Source of the DNA: an uncultured Alphaproteobacteria bacterium
Lineage (GTDB): Bacteria; Pseudomonadota; Alphaproteobacteria; UBA3830
Reading direction: 5' to 3'
DNA length: 64,000 nt
Assembly: GCA_905233185.1 (NCBI GenBank)
Contig: CAJODB010000001.1
Span: forward strand, 1-64,000
Part shown: piece by piece, positions 30,089 to 41,551 of the stretch
How positions within the stretch are numbered: the stretch's first letter is position 1
Layout: each line of letters opens with the position of its first letter
Notes under the pieces: generated by a model
The model's input: the letters and a program-made list of their open reading frames with translations, nothing else
Database searches by the model: none
What the model was told of the DNA's origin: nothing
Program-made: the position numbers and the translations under genes

Positions 30089-31455
30089 ACATTCTCTATT
30101 GCATTTACAAGATCGTTGACTATGGTATCAAGCTCATTTTTGTCTTCACCTTCTGCTGAAATTCTTATAAGTGGTTCGGTTCCTGATGGGCGTACGATCA
30201 ATTTTCCTCTGTTCATAAGCAGATGTTGATATTTATCAATTTTTTCAACTACTTTTTTCTCAGAAATAATATTTTTGTCGGTAACTTTTATATTACGATT
30301 TACTACGGGATATGGCGTAAATATGTTTTGCAATTCACTGATATCTTTTCTTACCTTTACAATATAATCTAACACTTTTAGAGCAGCAAAAAGACCATCT
30401 CCTGTTAGAGCATGTTCTCTGATTATTATGTGCCCTGACGGTTCTCCTCCGAATAATGCCTGTTGTGATTGTCGCATGTATTCCGAGATATAACGATCTC
30501 CAACTTTTGTTCTTACTAGTTTGATATTTTTGCTCTTAAGATATTGCTCAAAACCAAAGTTTGCCATAATTGTTGATACGATTTCGGAATTTTCTAATCC
30601 AGAAGATTCTGCAAGTATTGCAAGAATATGGTCGCCATCTAAAAATCTGCCAAATTTATCACATAAAAGTAAACGATCTCCATCTCCATCAAACGCAATG
30701 CCAATATCTGCTTTATTTTTGATTGTAGCAGTTGCGATAATGTTTGGATTTGTTACACCGCAACTCTCATTTATATTGATACCGTTTGGTGAATCATGTA
30801 TTGAAACGATATCAAATCCAAAATCGCGAAAAATATTTGGCGCAATGTTTGAAAAACTTCCATTAGATGAATCGATAACTATTTTTATTTTTTCAGAATT
30901 TTGTTTATCGAATGAAAATGATTTTTTTATTTTTTCAATGTATGGATTCAAAGCACTTGAATCAACAAATATATGTCCAATTTTATCTCCGATAATTTCA
31001 ATAGAATCAGAATTATCGAGACTTTCCATAATTTCCTCGATCTCTTCTTCTTCCGCATCTGTTAGTTTTAGTCCATCTCTGTTGAAAATTTTTATTCCAT
31101 TATCCGAAAAATGGTTATGAGATGCAGAAATCATAATTCCGCAATCTGCTTTCATATAGTTTGTAAGAATTGAGACGGCAGGTGTCGGGCATATTCCTAT
31201 AAGGTGTGTATTAATTCCGAGAGAAGAAAAAGTCGCAGCTAAAATATGTTCAAACATATTTCCGGAAATTCTTGTGTCTTTTCCAATAATTATTTCTAGG
31301 CGCTTGTCATTGTTTTTTCGGAAATTTTTTGCAATTGCTTTTGCTAATTTCACGCATATATCTATTGTTAGAGGGTATTTGTTTGCAATTCCTCGAATAC
31401 CGTCTGTTCCAAATAATTTACGCATATCTGTCTCATTTTGTGATAGTGTTATCAA
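30085..31455 (-). CDS. glmM: Phosphoglucosamine mutase
   Basis: KLFGTDGIRGIANKYPLT...GIMISASHNHFSDNGIKIF...AFDGDGDRLLLCD...RPSGTEPLIRISAE. Confidence 0.98.
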   Translation of the reverse strand: MITLSQNETDMRKLFGTDGIRGIANKYPLTIDICVKLAKAIAKNFRKNNDKRLEIIIGKDTRISGNMFEHILAATFSSLGINTHLIGICPTPAVSILTNYMKADCGIMISASHNHFSDNGIKIFNRDGLKLTDAEEEEIEEIMESLDNSDSIEIIGDKIGHIFVDSSALNPYIEKIKKSFSFDKQNSEKIKIVIDSSNGSFSNIAPNIFRDFGFDIVSIHDSPNGININESCGVTNPNIIATATIKNKADIGIAFDGDGDRLLLCDKFGRFLDGDHILAILAESSGLENSEIVSTIMANFGFEQYLKSKNIKLVRTKVGDRYISEYMRQSQQALFGGEPSGHIIIREHALTGDGLFAALKVLDYIVKVRKDISELQNIFTPYPVVNRNIKVTDKNIISEKKVVEKIDKYQHLLMNRGKLIVRPSGTEPLIRISAEGEDKNELDTIVNDLVNAIENV

Positions 31456-31478
31456 TAATAACGCAAACGAGATCGAAT

Positions 31479-32720
31479 ATGAACTACGAAGAAATAGTTG
31501 ATTTTGTAAAAAACCAAAAAGGTTTTCATGATATAGAGTATTTAAAAAACATATTGAACATTTTTAATTTCAAAATTAATCCTGAACGAGTAATTGTAGT
31601 TGCTGGTACGAATGGAAAAGGAACGACATCTGCGACTATATCAACTTTACTTATCGAATCAGGAGAAAATGTTGGTTTTTTTTCATCGCCACACCTGAAA
31701 AAAATAAATGAACGCATAAAATTTAATAACGTAGACATTTCTGATGAGGATTTTTGCGAAGCTTTTTCTTGGGTGAAAGCAAAAGTTGGTACAGCGAGAA
31801 TGAGTCCTTTTGAATGGCTTACTTTTATGGCAGCGTATTATTTTTTTGAAAAAAAGAAAGTCGATTATGCGGTTTTTGAAGTCGGGCTTGGGGGGACTTA
31901 TGATTCTACGAATATAATTCCTCATAAATTTTGTGTAATAACGAAAATTGCGTTTGATCATCAGCACGTTCTCGGAAATTCATTAATAGATATCGCAAAA
32001 AATAAGCTTGGAATAGTTTCAAGAAATAGCATAGTGTTTCATACTGCTTTTGATTTGGAAATTGATGAATTATCTAAAGAATATGCGAACAAATATGATG
32101 CAAAATTTTTTAAAGCATGCGATTTTTCAATGGAAGTAGAAAGAGAACCGTCGCATAGATATCCTCAATTTTTTGTAAAGACCCGTTTCGGTAAGTTTAA
32201 AATGAATTTGCCGGGAAAACGTGCAGCTGAAAATACAGCTTTAGCTCTTACTACATTTGATTACATTTTCGGTAACGCAAATAAATATGGGCATGCGATA
32301 GAAAAAGTCAATTGGCCGGGAAGAATGCAGTTAATAAAATACAAAGGACGTGATGTATTTTTATCTGGAGATCATAACCCGAATGGAGTTCAAAGTCTTT
32401 TGGAAATTTTACAGCATTATCGTTACAATAAAATTCATTTTGTGATCGGAATATGCAGGACAAAAGACTATACAAAAATGTTGAAAATGTTTTTCGATGT
32501 TCCAAATGCATATATATATCTGACAGAAACAGCGGAAAAAGTGCTATTGATTAACGAGTACGATTGCGAGAGTTTGGCGAAAGCAAAATATGTAACGGCC
32601 AATCAAAAAGAAGCATTAGATGTTGCTGTAACAAATGCTTCTGATGATGACTTGGTTATTGTGACAGGATCATTGTATTTGATTGGAAAGATCCTTTCAT
32701 TCTGTACGAATAATTCGTAG
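31479..32720 (+). CDS. folC: Folylpolyglutamate/dihydrofolate synthase
   Basis: VIVVAGTNGKGTTSATISTLLIESGENVGFFSSPHLKKINERI...FEVGLGGTYDSTNIIPHK. Confidence 0.95.
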   Translation: MNYEEIVDFVKNQKGFHDIEYLKNILNIFNFKINPERVIVVAGTNGKGTTSATISTLLIESGENVGFFSSPHLKKINERIKFNNVDISDEDFCEAFSWVKAKVGTARMSPFEWLTFMAAYYFFEKKKVDYAVFEVGLGGTYDSTNIIPHKFCVITKIAFDHQHVLGNSLIDIAKNKLGIVSRNSIVFHTAFDLEIDELSKEYANKYDAKFFKACDFSMEVEREPSHRYPQFFVKTRFGKFKMNLPGKRAAENTALALTTFDYIFGNANKYGHAIEKVNWPGRMQLIKYKGRDVFLSGDHNPNGVQSLLEILQHYRYNKIHFVIGICRTKDYTKMLKMFFDVPNAYIYLTETAEKVLLINEYDCESLAKAKYVTANQKEALDVAVTNASDDDLVIVTGSLYLIGKILSFCTNNS

Positions 32721-32789
32721 GTTACCTCTTTACTATTTTTTAACCAATATATCCGTAAAATCAGACGATTAAAGGTGGTATTATGTGAT

Positions 32790-33311
32790 ATGAATCCGTT
32801 TTCGATTCAAAAAGTTAATGAATCAACTGGGAATGAAAAATCTAAAAATCAAGAGTTTTCATGGTTGATTTCTGCAGATAAGATTTTCGAATCAAAAATA
32901 AAAGACTACAAAGAGTATGCCCGTTTCTTTTATATGGAATTTGAGATATCAAGATTTTCTCTTTTCGACGGAAAAAAATCAAGCGATAGTGCTGTTTGCG
33001 CAAAAGATGTAAGGATATATTTACCTCCATCTCGCTTTTGTGCTGTGATACAAGGCAATTTAGCCAGTGGGAAAGAAATATCAAAAATTATATTGAAAAA
33101 AGTCGAAATGAAGGCTGGAAAGCTTGAAGCAATAGAAGAGAAAGAGTTCACAAAATGTATTATCCAGTCGTTTGAACGAAAAGAAGAAATGGCTTCATTT
33201 ACATTTCGATATACGGGATATTCAGATACTTATCAAGATTTCGATTCAGATGGTAAAAAATCCGGGAAAGCTGCAGCGAAAATAGATCTAACTACTTGGA
33301 AAGTTTCTTAG
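32790..33311 (+). CDS. Hcp/TssD-like T6SS tube protein (putative)
   Basis: C-terminal half KIILKKVEM...KEFTKCIIQSFERKEEMASFTFRYTGYSDTYQDFDSDGKKSGKAAAKIDLTTWKVS resembles Hcp; immediately upstream of a TssE-like gene. Confidence 0.55.
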   Translation: MNPFSIQKVNESTGNEKSKNQEFSWLISADKIFESKIKDYKEYARFFYMEFEISRFSLFDGKKSSDSAVCAKDVRIYLPPSRFCAVIQGNLASGKEISKIILKKVEMKAGKLEAIEEKEFTKCIIQSFERKEEMASFTFRYTGYSDTYQDFDSDGKKSGKAAAKIDLTTWKVS

Positions 33312-33340
33312 AGAAAAAATAAAAAAAGGAGAATTACGAA

Positions 33341-33778
33341 ATGCCGAAATTATCTATAACTCCATTATTTGAAAAATTACTTGATGAAGATACGGAAATT
33401 CCTTTTGAAAAAGTTCCGAAAGCGTTTATGACTTTTGAAGAACTGCAGAAATCGATAATGGATGATGTTTCGCGGTTGTTGAATACAAGAATCTCGGTTT
33501 TTTGGAAAGATTATGCACAAAAAAATCAAATGACACCATTTTCGTATGGAGTTGATATAACTGCGGCAATTTCTACAGAGAATGTAGTTGAAATGCGAGA
33601 GTTGGAAGTACGTATTGAAAATGCGTTAAAAACGTTCGAACCTCGATTGATAGAACCAAAAGTGTATGTACAAGGAATTGGCAATGACCCAAGTTCTCTT
33701 TTTATTAACATAGATGCTTTAGTTGAAATGGAAAATCGCAGAGTTCCACTGTCATTTCCTGTAGTTCTTAATACATGA
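33341..33778 (+). CDS. tssE: TssE/gp25-like T6SS baseplate protein
   Basis: MTFEELQKSIMDDVSRLLNTRISVFW...SYGVD...ELEVRIENALKTFEPRLIEPKVYV...SLFINIDALVEMENRRVPLSFPVVLNT: gp25-like pattern. Confidence 0.7.
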   Translation: MPKLSITPLFEKLLDEDTEIPFEKVPKAFMTFEELQKSIMDDVSRLLNTRISVFWKDYAQKNQMTPFSYGVDITAAISTENVVEMRELEVRIENALKTFEPRLIEPKVYVQGIGNDPSSLFINIDALVEMENRRVPLSFPVVLNT

Positions 33779-33937
33779 CATACGAATTAATCTTATTTGA
33801 ATTTTTAGGAGCGAAGAAGTGAATAAAAGGAATTATTGTTCTATATTTTTTCAGTACAAAAGTTCTGCTTATAATTTTTTAATGTATTTGTTGTAAGAAT
33901 TTCATTACAATAAGCTGCTTGTACAACGGAGATATGG

Positions 33938-36655
33938 ATGTTATCTGGTTTTCTGAAATCTATTTTTGGTTCGCATAACGACAGAATTGTAAAAAGATAT
34001 ATGCGCACGGTAGAAGAAATCAATTCTTTGGAAGAATCCATAATTCCTTTGTCAGATGAACAGCTTAAAGCCAAAACAATCGAGTTCAAAAAACGTCTTG
34101 ATGAAGGTGAGACTTTAGATGAGCTTCTTCCTGAAGCTTTTGCTGTAGTGAGGGAAGCCGCGAAAAGAACATTAGGGTTGCGTCCGTTTGATGTACAGAT
34201 GGTTGGTGCTATGGTTCTACATCATGGCATGATATCTGAAATGAAAACAGGCGAAGGAAAGACACTTGTTGCGGCTATTGCTGTATATTTGAACGCGCTT
34301 GAGGGAAAAGGTGTTCATGTCGTTACGGTTAATGATTATCTTGCGCGTCGTGATGCTGAATGGATGGGGAAAATATACACTTTCCTAGGTCTTTCGGTTG
34401 GAATTATCATTCACGGGTTGACTGATAGCCAACGTCGTGAACAATATGCATGCGATGTGACTTATGCTACTAATAATGAGCTCGGATTTGATTATTTGCG
34501 CGATAATATGAAGTTTTATTCATCTGAATTAGTTATGCGTCCGTTCAATTATGCGATAGTCGATGAAGTGGACAGCATTCTTATAGATGAAGCGCGTACT
34601 CCTTTGATTATTTCAGGTGCAGCAGAAGATTCCGCAGATACTTATGTTAGTGTAAATGCTGTTATTCCGCATTTGTCGGCGGTTGATTATGAAATTGATG
34701 AAAAACAACGCACAATTGTTCTTACAGAAGCTGGAAATGAACATATAGAGCAACTTTTGCAAGGAGCCGGATTGCTGCAGTCAAACAGCAATTTATACGA
34801 TATACAAAATATGGCTCTTGTACATCATGTGAATCAAGCTCTCAAAGCGCATCATTTATTTAAAAGGGATGTAGATTACATCGTAAAAAACGGAAAAGTA
34901 ATCATCATAGATGAATTTACAGGGCGAATGATGGAAGGACGGCGTTATTCAGACGGTCTTCATCAAGCTCTTGAAGCTAAGGAAGGTGTTAAAGTTGAGA
35001 TGGAGAATCAAACACTGGCATCTATAACTTTTCAGAACTTTTTTAGGATGTATAAAAAACTATCCGGAATGACAGGTACGGCAGAGACGGAAGCTCAAGA
35101 ATTATCAGAGATTTATAAAGTGGAGACAGTCGTTGTTCCTACCAATGTTCCAGTTGCACGACAAGATCTTGATGATGAAATATACAGAACCGCTCGCGAA
35201 AAATATGCGGCAATCATCAAGCTGATTAGGGAATGTAGCGCAAAAAGGCAGCCTGTACTTGTGGGAACAATAAGTATTGAGAAGTCAGAGCATCTTTCGT
35301 CTTTGCTGAAAAAAGAAGGAATACCGCATAACGTTTTGAATGCTCGTTATCATGATATTGAGGCGGAAATTATTGCAGATGCGGGAAAACCCGGAGCTGT
35401 GACGATCGCTACAAATATGGCGGGACGTGGTACTGACATAAAATTAGGAGGAAATTTGGAAATGCGCCTTGCAAGAGAATTGCAAGGAGTTGAAGATCCG
35501 GAACTTCGAAAACAAATTCAAGAGAAAGCAGAAAAAGAAATCGAGCGCGATTGTGAAATTGTGAAAGCGGCAGGCGGTCTTTATGTTATTGGGACAGAAC
35601 GTCACGAGAGTCGTCGCATAGATAACCAATTGCGTGGAAGGTCGGGACGACAAGGCGATCCTGGAGCATCGAAATTTTTCCTGTCACTTGAAGATGATCT
35701 AATGAGAATTTTCGGTGGAGATACTTTAGATGCTATGCTACAAAAGCTTGGAATAGAGGAAGGAGAGGCTATAACTCATCCTTGGGTCAATAAAGCTCTC
35801 GAAAAAGCTCAAATGCGAGTTGAAGGGCGCAACTATGATATTCGAAAGCAATTGCTGAAATATGATGATGTAATGAATGAGCAGCGAAAAGTAATTTATG
35901 CTCAAAGATATGATTTAATGTCTGAAACAACAGATTTCAGCGACGATGTTAATGATATGCGTCATGAAGTTATAGCAAATATCATATATAATAATGTTCC
36001 TGAGAATACTCCAAGCGATTTTTGGAATTATCAGGTGATTAACGATAATCTTGCGTTTTATTTTGGATCGAATATAGAGCTTACTAAAGATGAAAATATG
36101 TCTCGAGATAATGCTGTTGAGATAATTTCAGAAAATGTCGCTGAAAAAATGAAGAAAAAAGAAGAAATGTATTCATCTGAAATGATGCGATATATGGAAA
36201 GAACAGTTCTTTTGAGACTGATAGATCAGTATTGGAAGGAGCATTTATTGAATCTTGACAGATTACGTCAAGGAATTTATTTACGAGCATATGGACAACG
36301 TGATCCTTTGAATGAATATAAACAAGAAGCTTTCTCACTTTTTGAAAGAATGTCAGATACTATCAGAGCAGAAACGGTTAAAACATTATCATTGTTTGAG
36401 TTATCAGGAGTTAGTAACGGGGAAGCTTTGAACGAATTGGTACTTGGAGAAGATTCTTCCAGTTCAGAAAATATGGATGATACAGTAGATAAGACTACAA
36501 AAGAAACTTTGAAAAAACCAAAAAATTCCAAAGAAAATGATATGATGAACGGAAACAAAAATTTTGCTGGTGATGTGTTCAGTGTATCAAGAAATGCACC
36601 TTGTCCATGCGGTAGCGGCAAACGTTATAAAGATTGTCATGGTAAGATCGAATAA
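33938..36655 (+). CDS. secA: Protein translocase subunit SecA
   Basis: [20 protein letters not shown]...[14 protein letters not shown]...C-terminal [20 protein letters not shown] zinc-binding tail. Confidence 0.99.
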   Translation: MLSGFLKSIFGSHNDRIVKRYMRTVEEINSLEESIIPLSDEQLKAKTIEFKKRLDEGETLDELLPEAFAVVREAAKRTLGLRPFDVQMVGAMVLHHGMISEMKTGEGKTLVAAIAVYLNALEGKGVHVVTVNDYLARRDAEWMGKIYTFLGLSVGIIIHGLTDSQRREQYACDVTYATNNELGFDYLRDNMKFYSSELVMRPFNYAIVDEVDSILIDEARTPLIISGAAEDSADTYVSVNAVIPHLSAVDYEIDEKQRTIVLTEAGNEHIEQLLQGAGLLQSNSNLYDIQNMALVHHVNQALKAHHLFKRDVDYIVKNGKVIIIDEFTGRMMEGRRYSDGLHQALEAKEGVKVEMENQTLASITFQNFFRMYKKLSGMTGTAETEAQELSEIYKVETVVVPTNVPVARQDLDDEIYRTAREKYAAIIKLIRECSAKRQPVLVGTISIEKSEHLSSLLKKEGIPHNVLNARYHDIEAEIIADAGKPGAVTIATNMAGRGTDIKLGGNLEMRLARELQGVEDPELRKQIQEKAEKEIERDCEIVKAAGGLYVIGTERHESRRIDNQLRGRSGRQGDPGASKFFLSLEDDLMRIFGGDTLDAMLQKLGIEEGEAITHPWVNKALEKAQMRVEGRNYDIRKQLLKYDDVMNEQRKVIYAQRYDLMSETTDFSDDVNDMRHEVIANIIYNNVPENTPSDFWNYQVINDNLAFYFGSNIELTKDENMSRDNAVEIISENVAEKMKKKEEMYSSEMMRYMERTVLLRLIDQYWKEHLLNLDRLRQGIYLRAYGQRDPLNEYKQEAFSLFERMSDTIRAETVKTLSLFELSGVSNGEALNELVLGEDSSSSENMDDTVDKTTKETLKKPKNSKENDMMNGNKNFAGDVFSVSRNAPCPCGSGKRYKDCHGKIE

Positions 36656-36666
36656 AAGAGAAGGGG

Positions 36667-37391
36667 ATGATGTTAAAAATGTTCCAATATAATCTCAGTA
36701 AAATTTGCGGGGGGGGGTATTTGCACGCTTATACAGAGTTTTACGCCCTCGTAAGTGCCATAAAGGCGGTATTTTAATTGAATTTACATTTAGTATTCCA
36801 ATTTGCATAGCACTTTTATTTTTTGTTAATGATCACTATCGATTTTATGAATTAAAAAACAAATTAAAGTCATCTGTATATCTTGCTGCAAGCTTGATTC
36901 AGCAAATTTCGAATACCAGAACAGATAAGCAACTAACAAAAAAAGATATAGGGAGAATAGCATATGCCAGCTGTCTCAACTTTTTTCATACGAATTCAAT
37001 GTTTTCACCTTATTCTTTTGGAATATGCTATATTGCTCACCTTTATTATGTTAAACGAGTTAATAGTAATACCTATCAGTATCAAAAGTCTTTTGGAGCG
37101 ACTGATGCAGGAACTACGCCTGATACTTTGGGGTGGACTGGCAGCGTATCGACAAAAACATTGGCGCAAGTTGAGGAAATAGATAAAGATTTAATTTGTG
37201 ACAAAGACGGAGATGAGAGAGTTTTAATCGAATGTTGTTATAGAAAAGCAACTAATACATTCAACAAAAATATGCTTGGACTTTTTGTTTTAGATCCGCC
37301 GACAAATAGATCAATAGATGGAATGACAAATAATGTTTTTATTAATCGATTAATAATTACTCCGAAACCAGGATTATTTCCTGTAAAATAA
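36667..37391 (+). CDS. TadE-like pseudopilin paralog 1; poly-G phase-variable (OFF as given)
   Basis: SD (GAAGGGG) + ATG at 36667 reads MMLKMFQYNLSKICGGG then out of frame at G9 (stop after KAVF). G10 or G7 joins to [53 protein letters not shown]...[13 protein letters not shown]. The ORF track instead starts at TTG 36705. Confidence 0.8.
36709..36717 (+). repeat. Poly-G tract (G9)
   Basis: TTTGC-GGGGGGGGG-TATTTG. Confidence 0.97.
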
Positions 37392-37418
37392 CAAGGATTT
37401 TGAAGGGAATTAATTAAC

Positions 37419-38454
37419 TCAATCTACAGTCCAATATGCTTTTTCCAGGGCATCACTTTCTTTTAACGTTTTGATAAATTCGCCATAAAGCCTATCAGCT
37501 TCTAAATAGCTTTTTTTCATATCTTGTTCATAATTTCTCTCTATTGTTGGATCTTCATGATTCTTAGCTTTTTGTATTTCTCCATAGTTATGTGCTGTTT
37601 TACTTATTGATTTTTTATATTCTTCTAAACTCAGCTCTAACTTTTGTTTTTCTTCTTTTAATTTTGCTATGTCTTGTGTTAATGTTTTAATCGATTTTTC
37701 ACATTCCTCTAACAGAATTTTAGTTTTCTCCTGATGTGATCGGTATAGCTCTCTCTTCTTTGGGGTTTCTGCTTTTTCTGATAATTCCGGATATTTTTTC
37801 TCCGCACTTACAAAAAATTCTTTTGATTTTTCCTTACCTTTCAATTCTGTAATTTTTCCTTCTAACAATGAATCTATTTCTTCAATGCGCCGAAAAGAGT
37901 CTGCTACAGATCGTCCTGTTTCTCGAAGAAATGCTACTTCAGCTTCTTCTTCAATTTTTTTGATTTGTGCTTTATTGTCTTCTTTAGTTTTTTCTACTTG
38001 CGTATGATGATCTTCTTCTCGATATTTTTTCTCTGCTATAATTTCTTTTTGTCTTTCTCTTATTTGTAGCTCTCTTTGGTAAAATGTTTCAATCAAGGGC
38101 GGTAAACCAAGATCACTAGGCAAACTTAGAAATAAAACGTTTAAAGGTTCTGAAAATTTCTTTAATAAATCACAAAATACAGCTTGGCATGATGGATAAG
38201 GAGCTCCACCTAATCTAAAACCAATGAAGCGCGGGGACTATCATCTCATCGGGGATGGGTGGTTCTTCTTGAAATGTACGAGGATATATAGCTGGAGAGA
38301 TTGGTACGGTCTGTTTTTTCATTAGGAATATTATACTATCACGAAAAGAAGCCTTATATTCCAGAAAAACACTAAAATCAATGGCTCTCTCCGAACCCAT
38401 ACTCGACTCAATAAACATAATATTAACTATAAGAGCAATCAAAAATTTTTTCAT
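37419..38454 (-). pseudogene. Secreted coiled-coil protein interrupted by a frameshift
   Basis: ORF 38215-38454 supplies a signal peptide (MKKFLIALIVNIMFIESSMGS...PDEMIVPALHWF*); ORF 37419-38123 supplies the coiled-coil body, open upstream to about 38230 (SPRFIGFRLGGAPYPSCQAVFCDLLKKFSEPLNVLFLSLPSDLGL). Removing one C at the CCCC run joins them. Confidence 0.6.
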
Positions 38455-38512
38455 TTTTTTATATTCCCATAACTTTATTAAACAACGAACTACTCATTTT
38501 ATAGACGAAATT

Positions 38513-41500
38513 TTATTTTCTATTTAGAAGAATATATCCGACAGGAACGACAAGCAATGTTAATAATATACCGCTTATTCCTCCGAAAACCTCCACAATA
38601 CCTAAATTTTGGCGACTTACGCAACTTGCTCCTGTCGCCAGCATTAGAGGAATGGCGCCAGCTACTGTTGATATTCCCGTCATCATTATCGGACGCAAGC
38701 GAAGACGGGCGGCTTCAAGTAAAGCCTGCTTCATTTCCATTCCTGATTCACGCAATTGATTAGCGAATTCTACTATCAAGATGCCGTGCTTAGAGTTAAG
38801 ACCTATAAGCATTATCAGTCCTATTTGAGAGTAAATATTCATTGTATATCCGAACATATATAGGGCAATTAACGCTCCAAAACCTCCTAAAGGGACCGTA
38901 AGCATTACGATTAGAGGATGTTTAAAGCTTTCGAATTGTGCTGCTAATGCCAAATATGATATCAAAATGGCTAGTGAAAATATAAATAGCATACTTCCAT
39001 CTGATTCTTTATAATCTTTCGATTGGCCTCGATAATATATTTGCGCATATTCAGGTAATTTGCTTTTTACTTTTGTTTCAACAAAGTTCAATACATCACT
39101 CATTGAATAACCAGTGCTTATATTTCCGGAAAAAGTGATACTTCTGGTACGATCATGGCGCGACAAGGAGCGAGGAGTGCCTGATTCGAAGATATCCACT
39201 ACATTATCAAGTGGAACTAATTTATCACTTCTTGATCTTACGTATATATTGGATACATCTTGCATATCGTTGCGACTTTCACGGTCAGCTTGGAGAATAA
39301 CATCATATTCTCGTCCTCCATCTATGTAAGTTGTAACAGTTTTTGATCCTAACATTGCTTCTAGGGTCGATCCGATTGTTTTTGCTGATATATTTAGGTC
39401 TCCTGCTCTGTCTTTGTTGATATTTACAAAAAATTTAGGTGTAGTTTCTTTATAATCGCAATCGATATCGGAAATTCCGGGATATTTTTTGATTTCCGTG
39501 ATAATGATATCCTTCCATTTTGCCAGCTCTTCATAATCAGGGCCTCCTATAACGAACTGTAGAGCATGTGAACCGCTTGCTCCTATGCCCATAGGAAGAA
39601 TAGGTGATACGATTACTCCAGGAATCGATGAAAGCTCTTTCTTGAAGTCTGAGGCGATTTGAAAAGTCGACTTCGATCGTTTATCAGAATTAACGAATTC
39701 TATGCTGACATTACCCGAATTCACTGCACCGTCTCCATCTCCAAAACCGGGAACGATGGTTGTAATGTTTTTTGCTATTCCTTCATCAAGTATTTTGTGG
39801 ATTTTTTTCATAATTTGTTCGCCGTAGTTTCGCATTGCATAGTATCCTGCTCCTTCTCGAGCTGTGATTTTCAAAAACATAGCATTACGGTCTTCTTTTG
39901 GTTCATATTCTCCTGGAAGTATTGCGAAAAACAAAGCTACTGTACCAGTTATTGCTAAAAATCCCGCAATAATTTGTTTTTTGTAGTTCAGAATATTTGT
40001 GAGTATGTTTTTATAGAATAATCCACTATTTTTTACGATAGAATTAACTAATTGATTGAATTCGCTCGATTTATTTGATGGTCGTAAAAATTTTGAACAT
40101 AGCATTGGTGTAAGAGTCAGAGCAACAAACGATGAGAGACATACAGCGGTGGACATAGCGACTGAAAATTCTGTAAACATTTTTCCTGTTTTTCCCGGGA
40201 GCATAGAAATCGGCAGAAAAACAGACAGCAAAACTACAGTAGTTGAGATAACAGCAAAGAAAACTTGATTTGAGCCTTTCATAGCTGCTTCTGTAGCTGA
40301 TTCGCCATCTTCTATATGCCTTTGAATATTCTCTAGCACAAGTATTGCGTCGTCGACAACTATTCCTATAGCTAAAACCATGGCCAGTAATGTGAGCATA
40401 TTTATGCTGTAGTTAAGTGAATTCAATACTATAAAAGATCCGATTATTGATACAGGAACGGTTAGGGCGGTTATTATTGCAGCGCGAACGGATCCTATAA
40501 ATACGAAAATTATCAGAAATACTAAAACTGCAGCTATTAATAATGAGAAGAAAACTTCTTGGATAGAATCATTGATGAATTGTGATTCGTCTCTCAAGAT
40601 GTGCATCTTCATTCCTTTCGGAAGATTTTTTTGCAGATTTTCAATAAGTGCTCTAACATCTTTTGAAATTTGTATAACATCAGCTGTTTGAGATTTTGAT
40701 ATCTGAATAGCGACAGATGGCTGACCATTTGCTTCAAAAAAACTGCGATTTGATTTCGTATCGATTGTAACTTTCGCAATATCTGAAATTCTTATCGGAT
40801 TTCCGCTTTCATCACGCGAAATAATTATCTTCATAAAATCTTCGGGTGTAGTGTATTGACGATTTATTGTTATAGGAAATTCCATATATTCGGATTCAAC
40901 TCGTCCTGCTGGATATTCTACATTTTCGGTTCTTATTGCATCTTCCACATCAGCAACGGTGATATTGTGGGCAGCCAGTTGTTCTCGATTGAGCCATATA
41001 CGCATCGATTTCTCTTGGTTCCCTGCGATATCTACGGATGCAACACCTTCTATTACAGAGAATTTATCTAATAAATATCGGTTCAGATAATCGGTAATTT
41101 CCATTCCTGTCATTGGAGCAGAAACAGAAATCATCATACATGGGAATCCACCCGTATCGAATTTGCGGATTACCGGAAGATCTGCATCATCGGGTAGGCG
41201 GTTGTATATTCTGCTGACTCGATCACGAACATCGTTTGCCGCATTATCCAGATCTCTGTCTATTGAAAACTCAAGCTTAACATTAGATCGTCCATCTTTA
41301 CTTGTTGATTGGATGTTATCGAGTCCTTCAATTCCTGCAACAGCGTTTTCTACTTGCTGAGTTATTTTCGTTTCGATAATGCTTGCAGAAGCGCCTGTAT
41401 ATGTTGTAGATACAGATATAGTTGGGATTTCAATATTTGGATATTCACGGACTCCTATTTTTTTTAAATTTAAATATCCGAACAATAGAATAAGAATCAT

Positions 41501-41551
41501 AAAAACAATGGTTGTAATCGGTCTTTTGATGGAAATATTGCAGATATTCAT
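38513..41551 (-). CDS. RND family efflux transporter permease (AcrB-like)
   Basis: 1012 aa; ISIKRPITTIVFMILILLFGYLNLKKIGVREYPNIEIPTISVSTTYTGASA...IGIVVDDAILVLENIQRH.... Confidence 0.97.
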   Translation of the reverse strand: MNICNISIKRPITTIVFMILILLFGYLNLKKIGVREYPNIEIPTISVSTTYTGASASIIETKITQQVENAVAGIEGLDNIQSTSKDGRSNVKLEFSIDRDLDNAANDVRDRVSRIYNRLPDDADLPVIRKFDTGGFPCMMISVSAPMTGMEITDYLNRYLLDKFSVIEGVASVDIAGNQEKSMRIWLNREQLAAHNITVADVEDAIRTENVEYPAGRVESEYMEFPITINRQYTTPEDFMKIIISRDESGNPIRISDIAKVTIDTKSNRSFFEANGQPSVAIQISKSQTADVIQISKDVRALIENLQKNLPKGMKMHILRDESQFINDSIQEVFFSLLIAAVLVFLIIFVFIGSVRAAIITALTVPVSIIGSFIVLNSLNYSINMLTLLAMVLAIGIVVDDAILVLENIQRHIEDGESATEAAMKGSNQVFFAVISTTVVLLSVFLPISMLPGKTGKMFTEFSVAMSTAVCLSSFVALTLTPMLCSKFLRPSNKSSEFNQLVNSIVKNSGLFYKNILTNILNYKKQIIAGFLAITGTVALFFAILPGEYEPKEDRNAMFLKITAREGAGYYAMRNYGEQIMKKIHKILDEGIAKNITTIVPGFGDGDGAVNSGNVSIEFVNSDKRSKSTFQIASDFKKELSSIPGVIVSPILPMGIGASGSHALQFVIGGPDYEELAKWKDIIITEIKKYPGISDIDCDYKETTPKFFVNINKDRAGDLNISAKTIGSTLEAMLGSKTVTTYIDGGREYDVILQADRESRNDMQDVSNIYVRSRSDKLVPLDNVVDIFESGTPRSLSRHDRTRSITFSGNISTGYSMSDVLNFVETKVKSKLPEYAQIYYRGQSKDYKESDGSMLFIFSLAILISYLALAAQFESFKHPLIVMLTVPLGGFGALIALYMFGYTMNIYSQIGLIMLIGLNSKHGILIVEFANQLRESGMEMKQALLEAARLRLRPIMMTGISTVAGAIPLMLATGASCVSRQNLGIVEVFGGISGILLTLLVVPVGYILLNRK

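Noticed and set aside
31885-31895. G6 run in folC (GGGCTTGGGGGGACT)
   Set aside because: Encodes the conserved GLGG(T/R) motif of FolC, in frame and shorter than the other tracts; not counted as a contingency locus.
36705-37391. TTG/ATG starts directly abutting the poly-G (36705, 43438, 60181) as true starts of the TadE-like genes
   Set aside because: No SD precedes them. Upstream ATGs with SD-like sequences exist in all three paralogs with conserved leader residues (K-x-C-GG); the abutting starts are what an ORF caller picks when the tract is out of frame.
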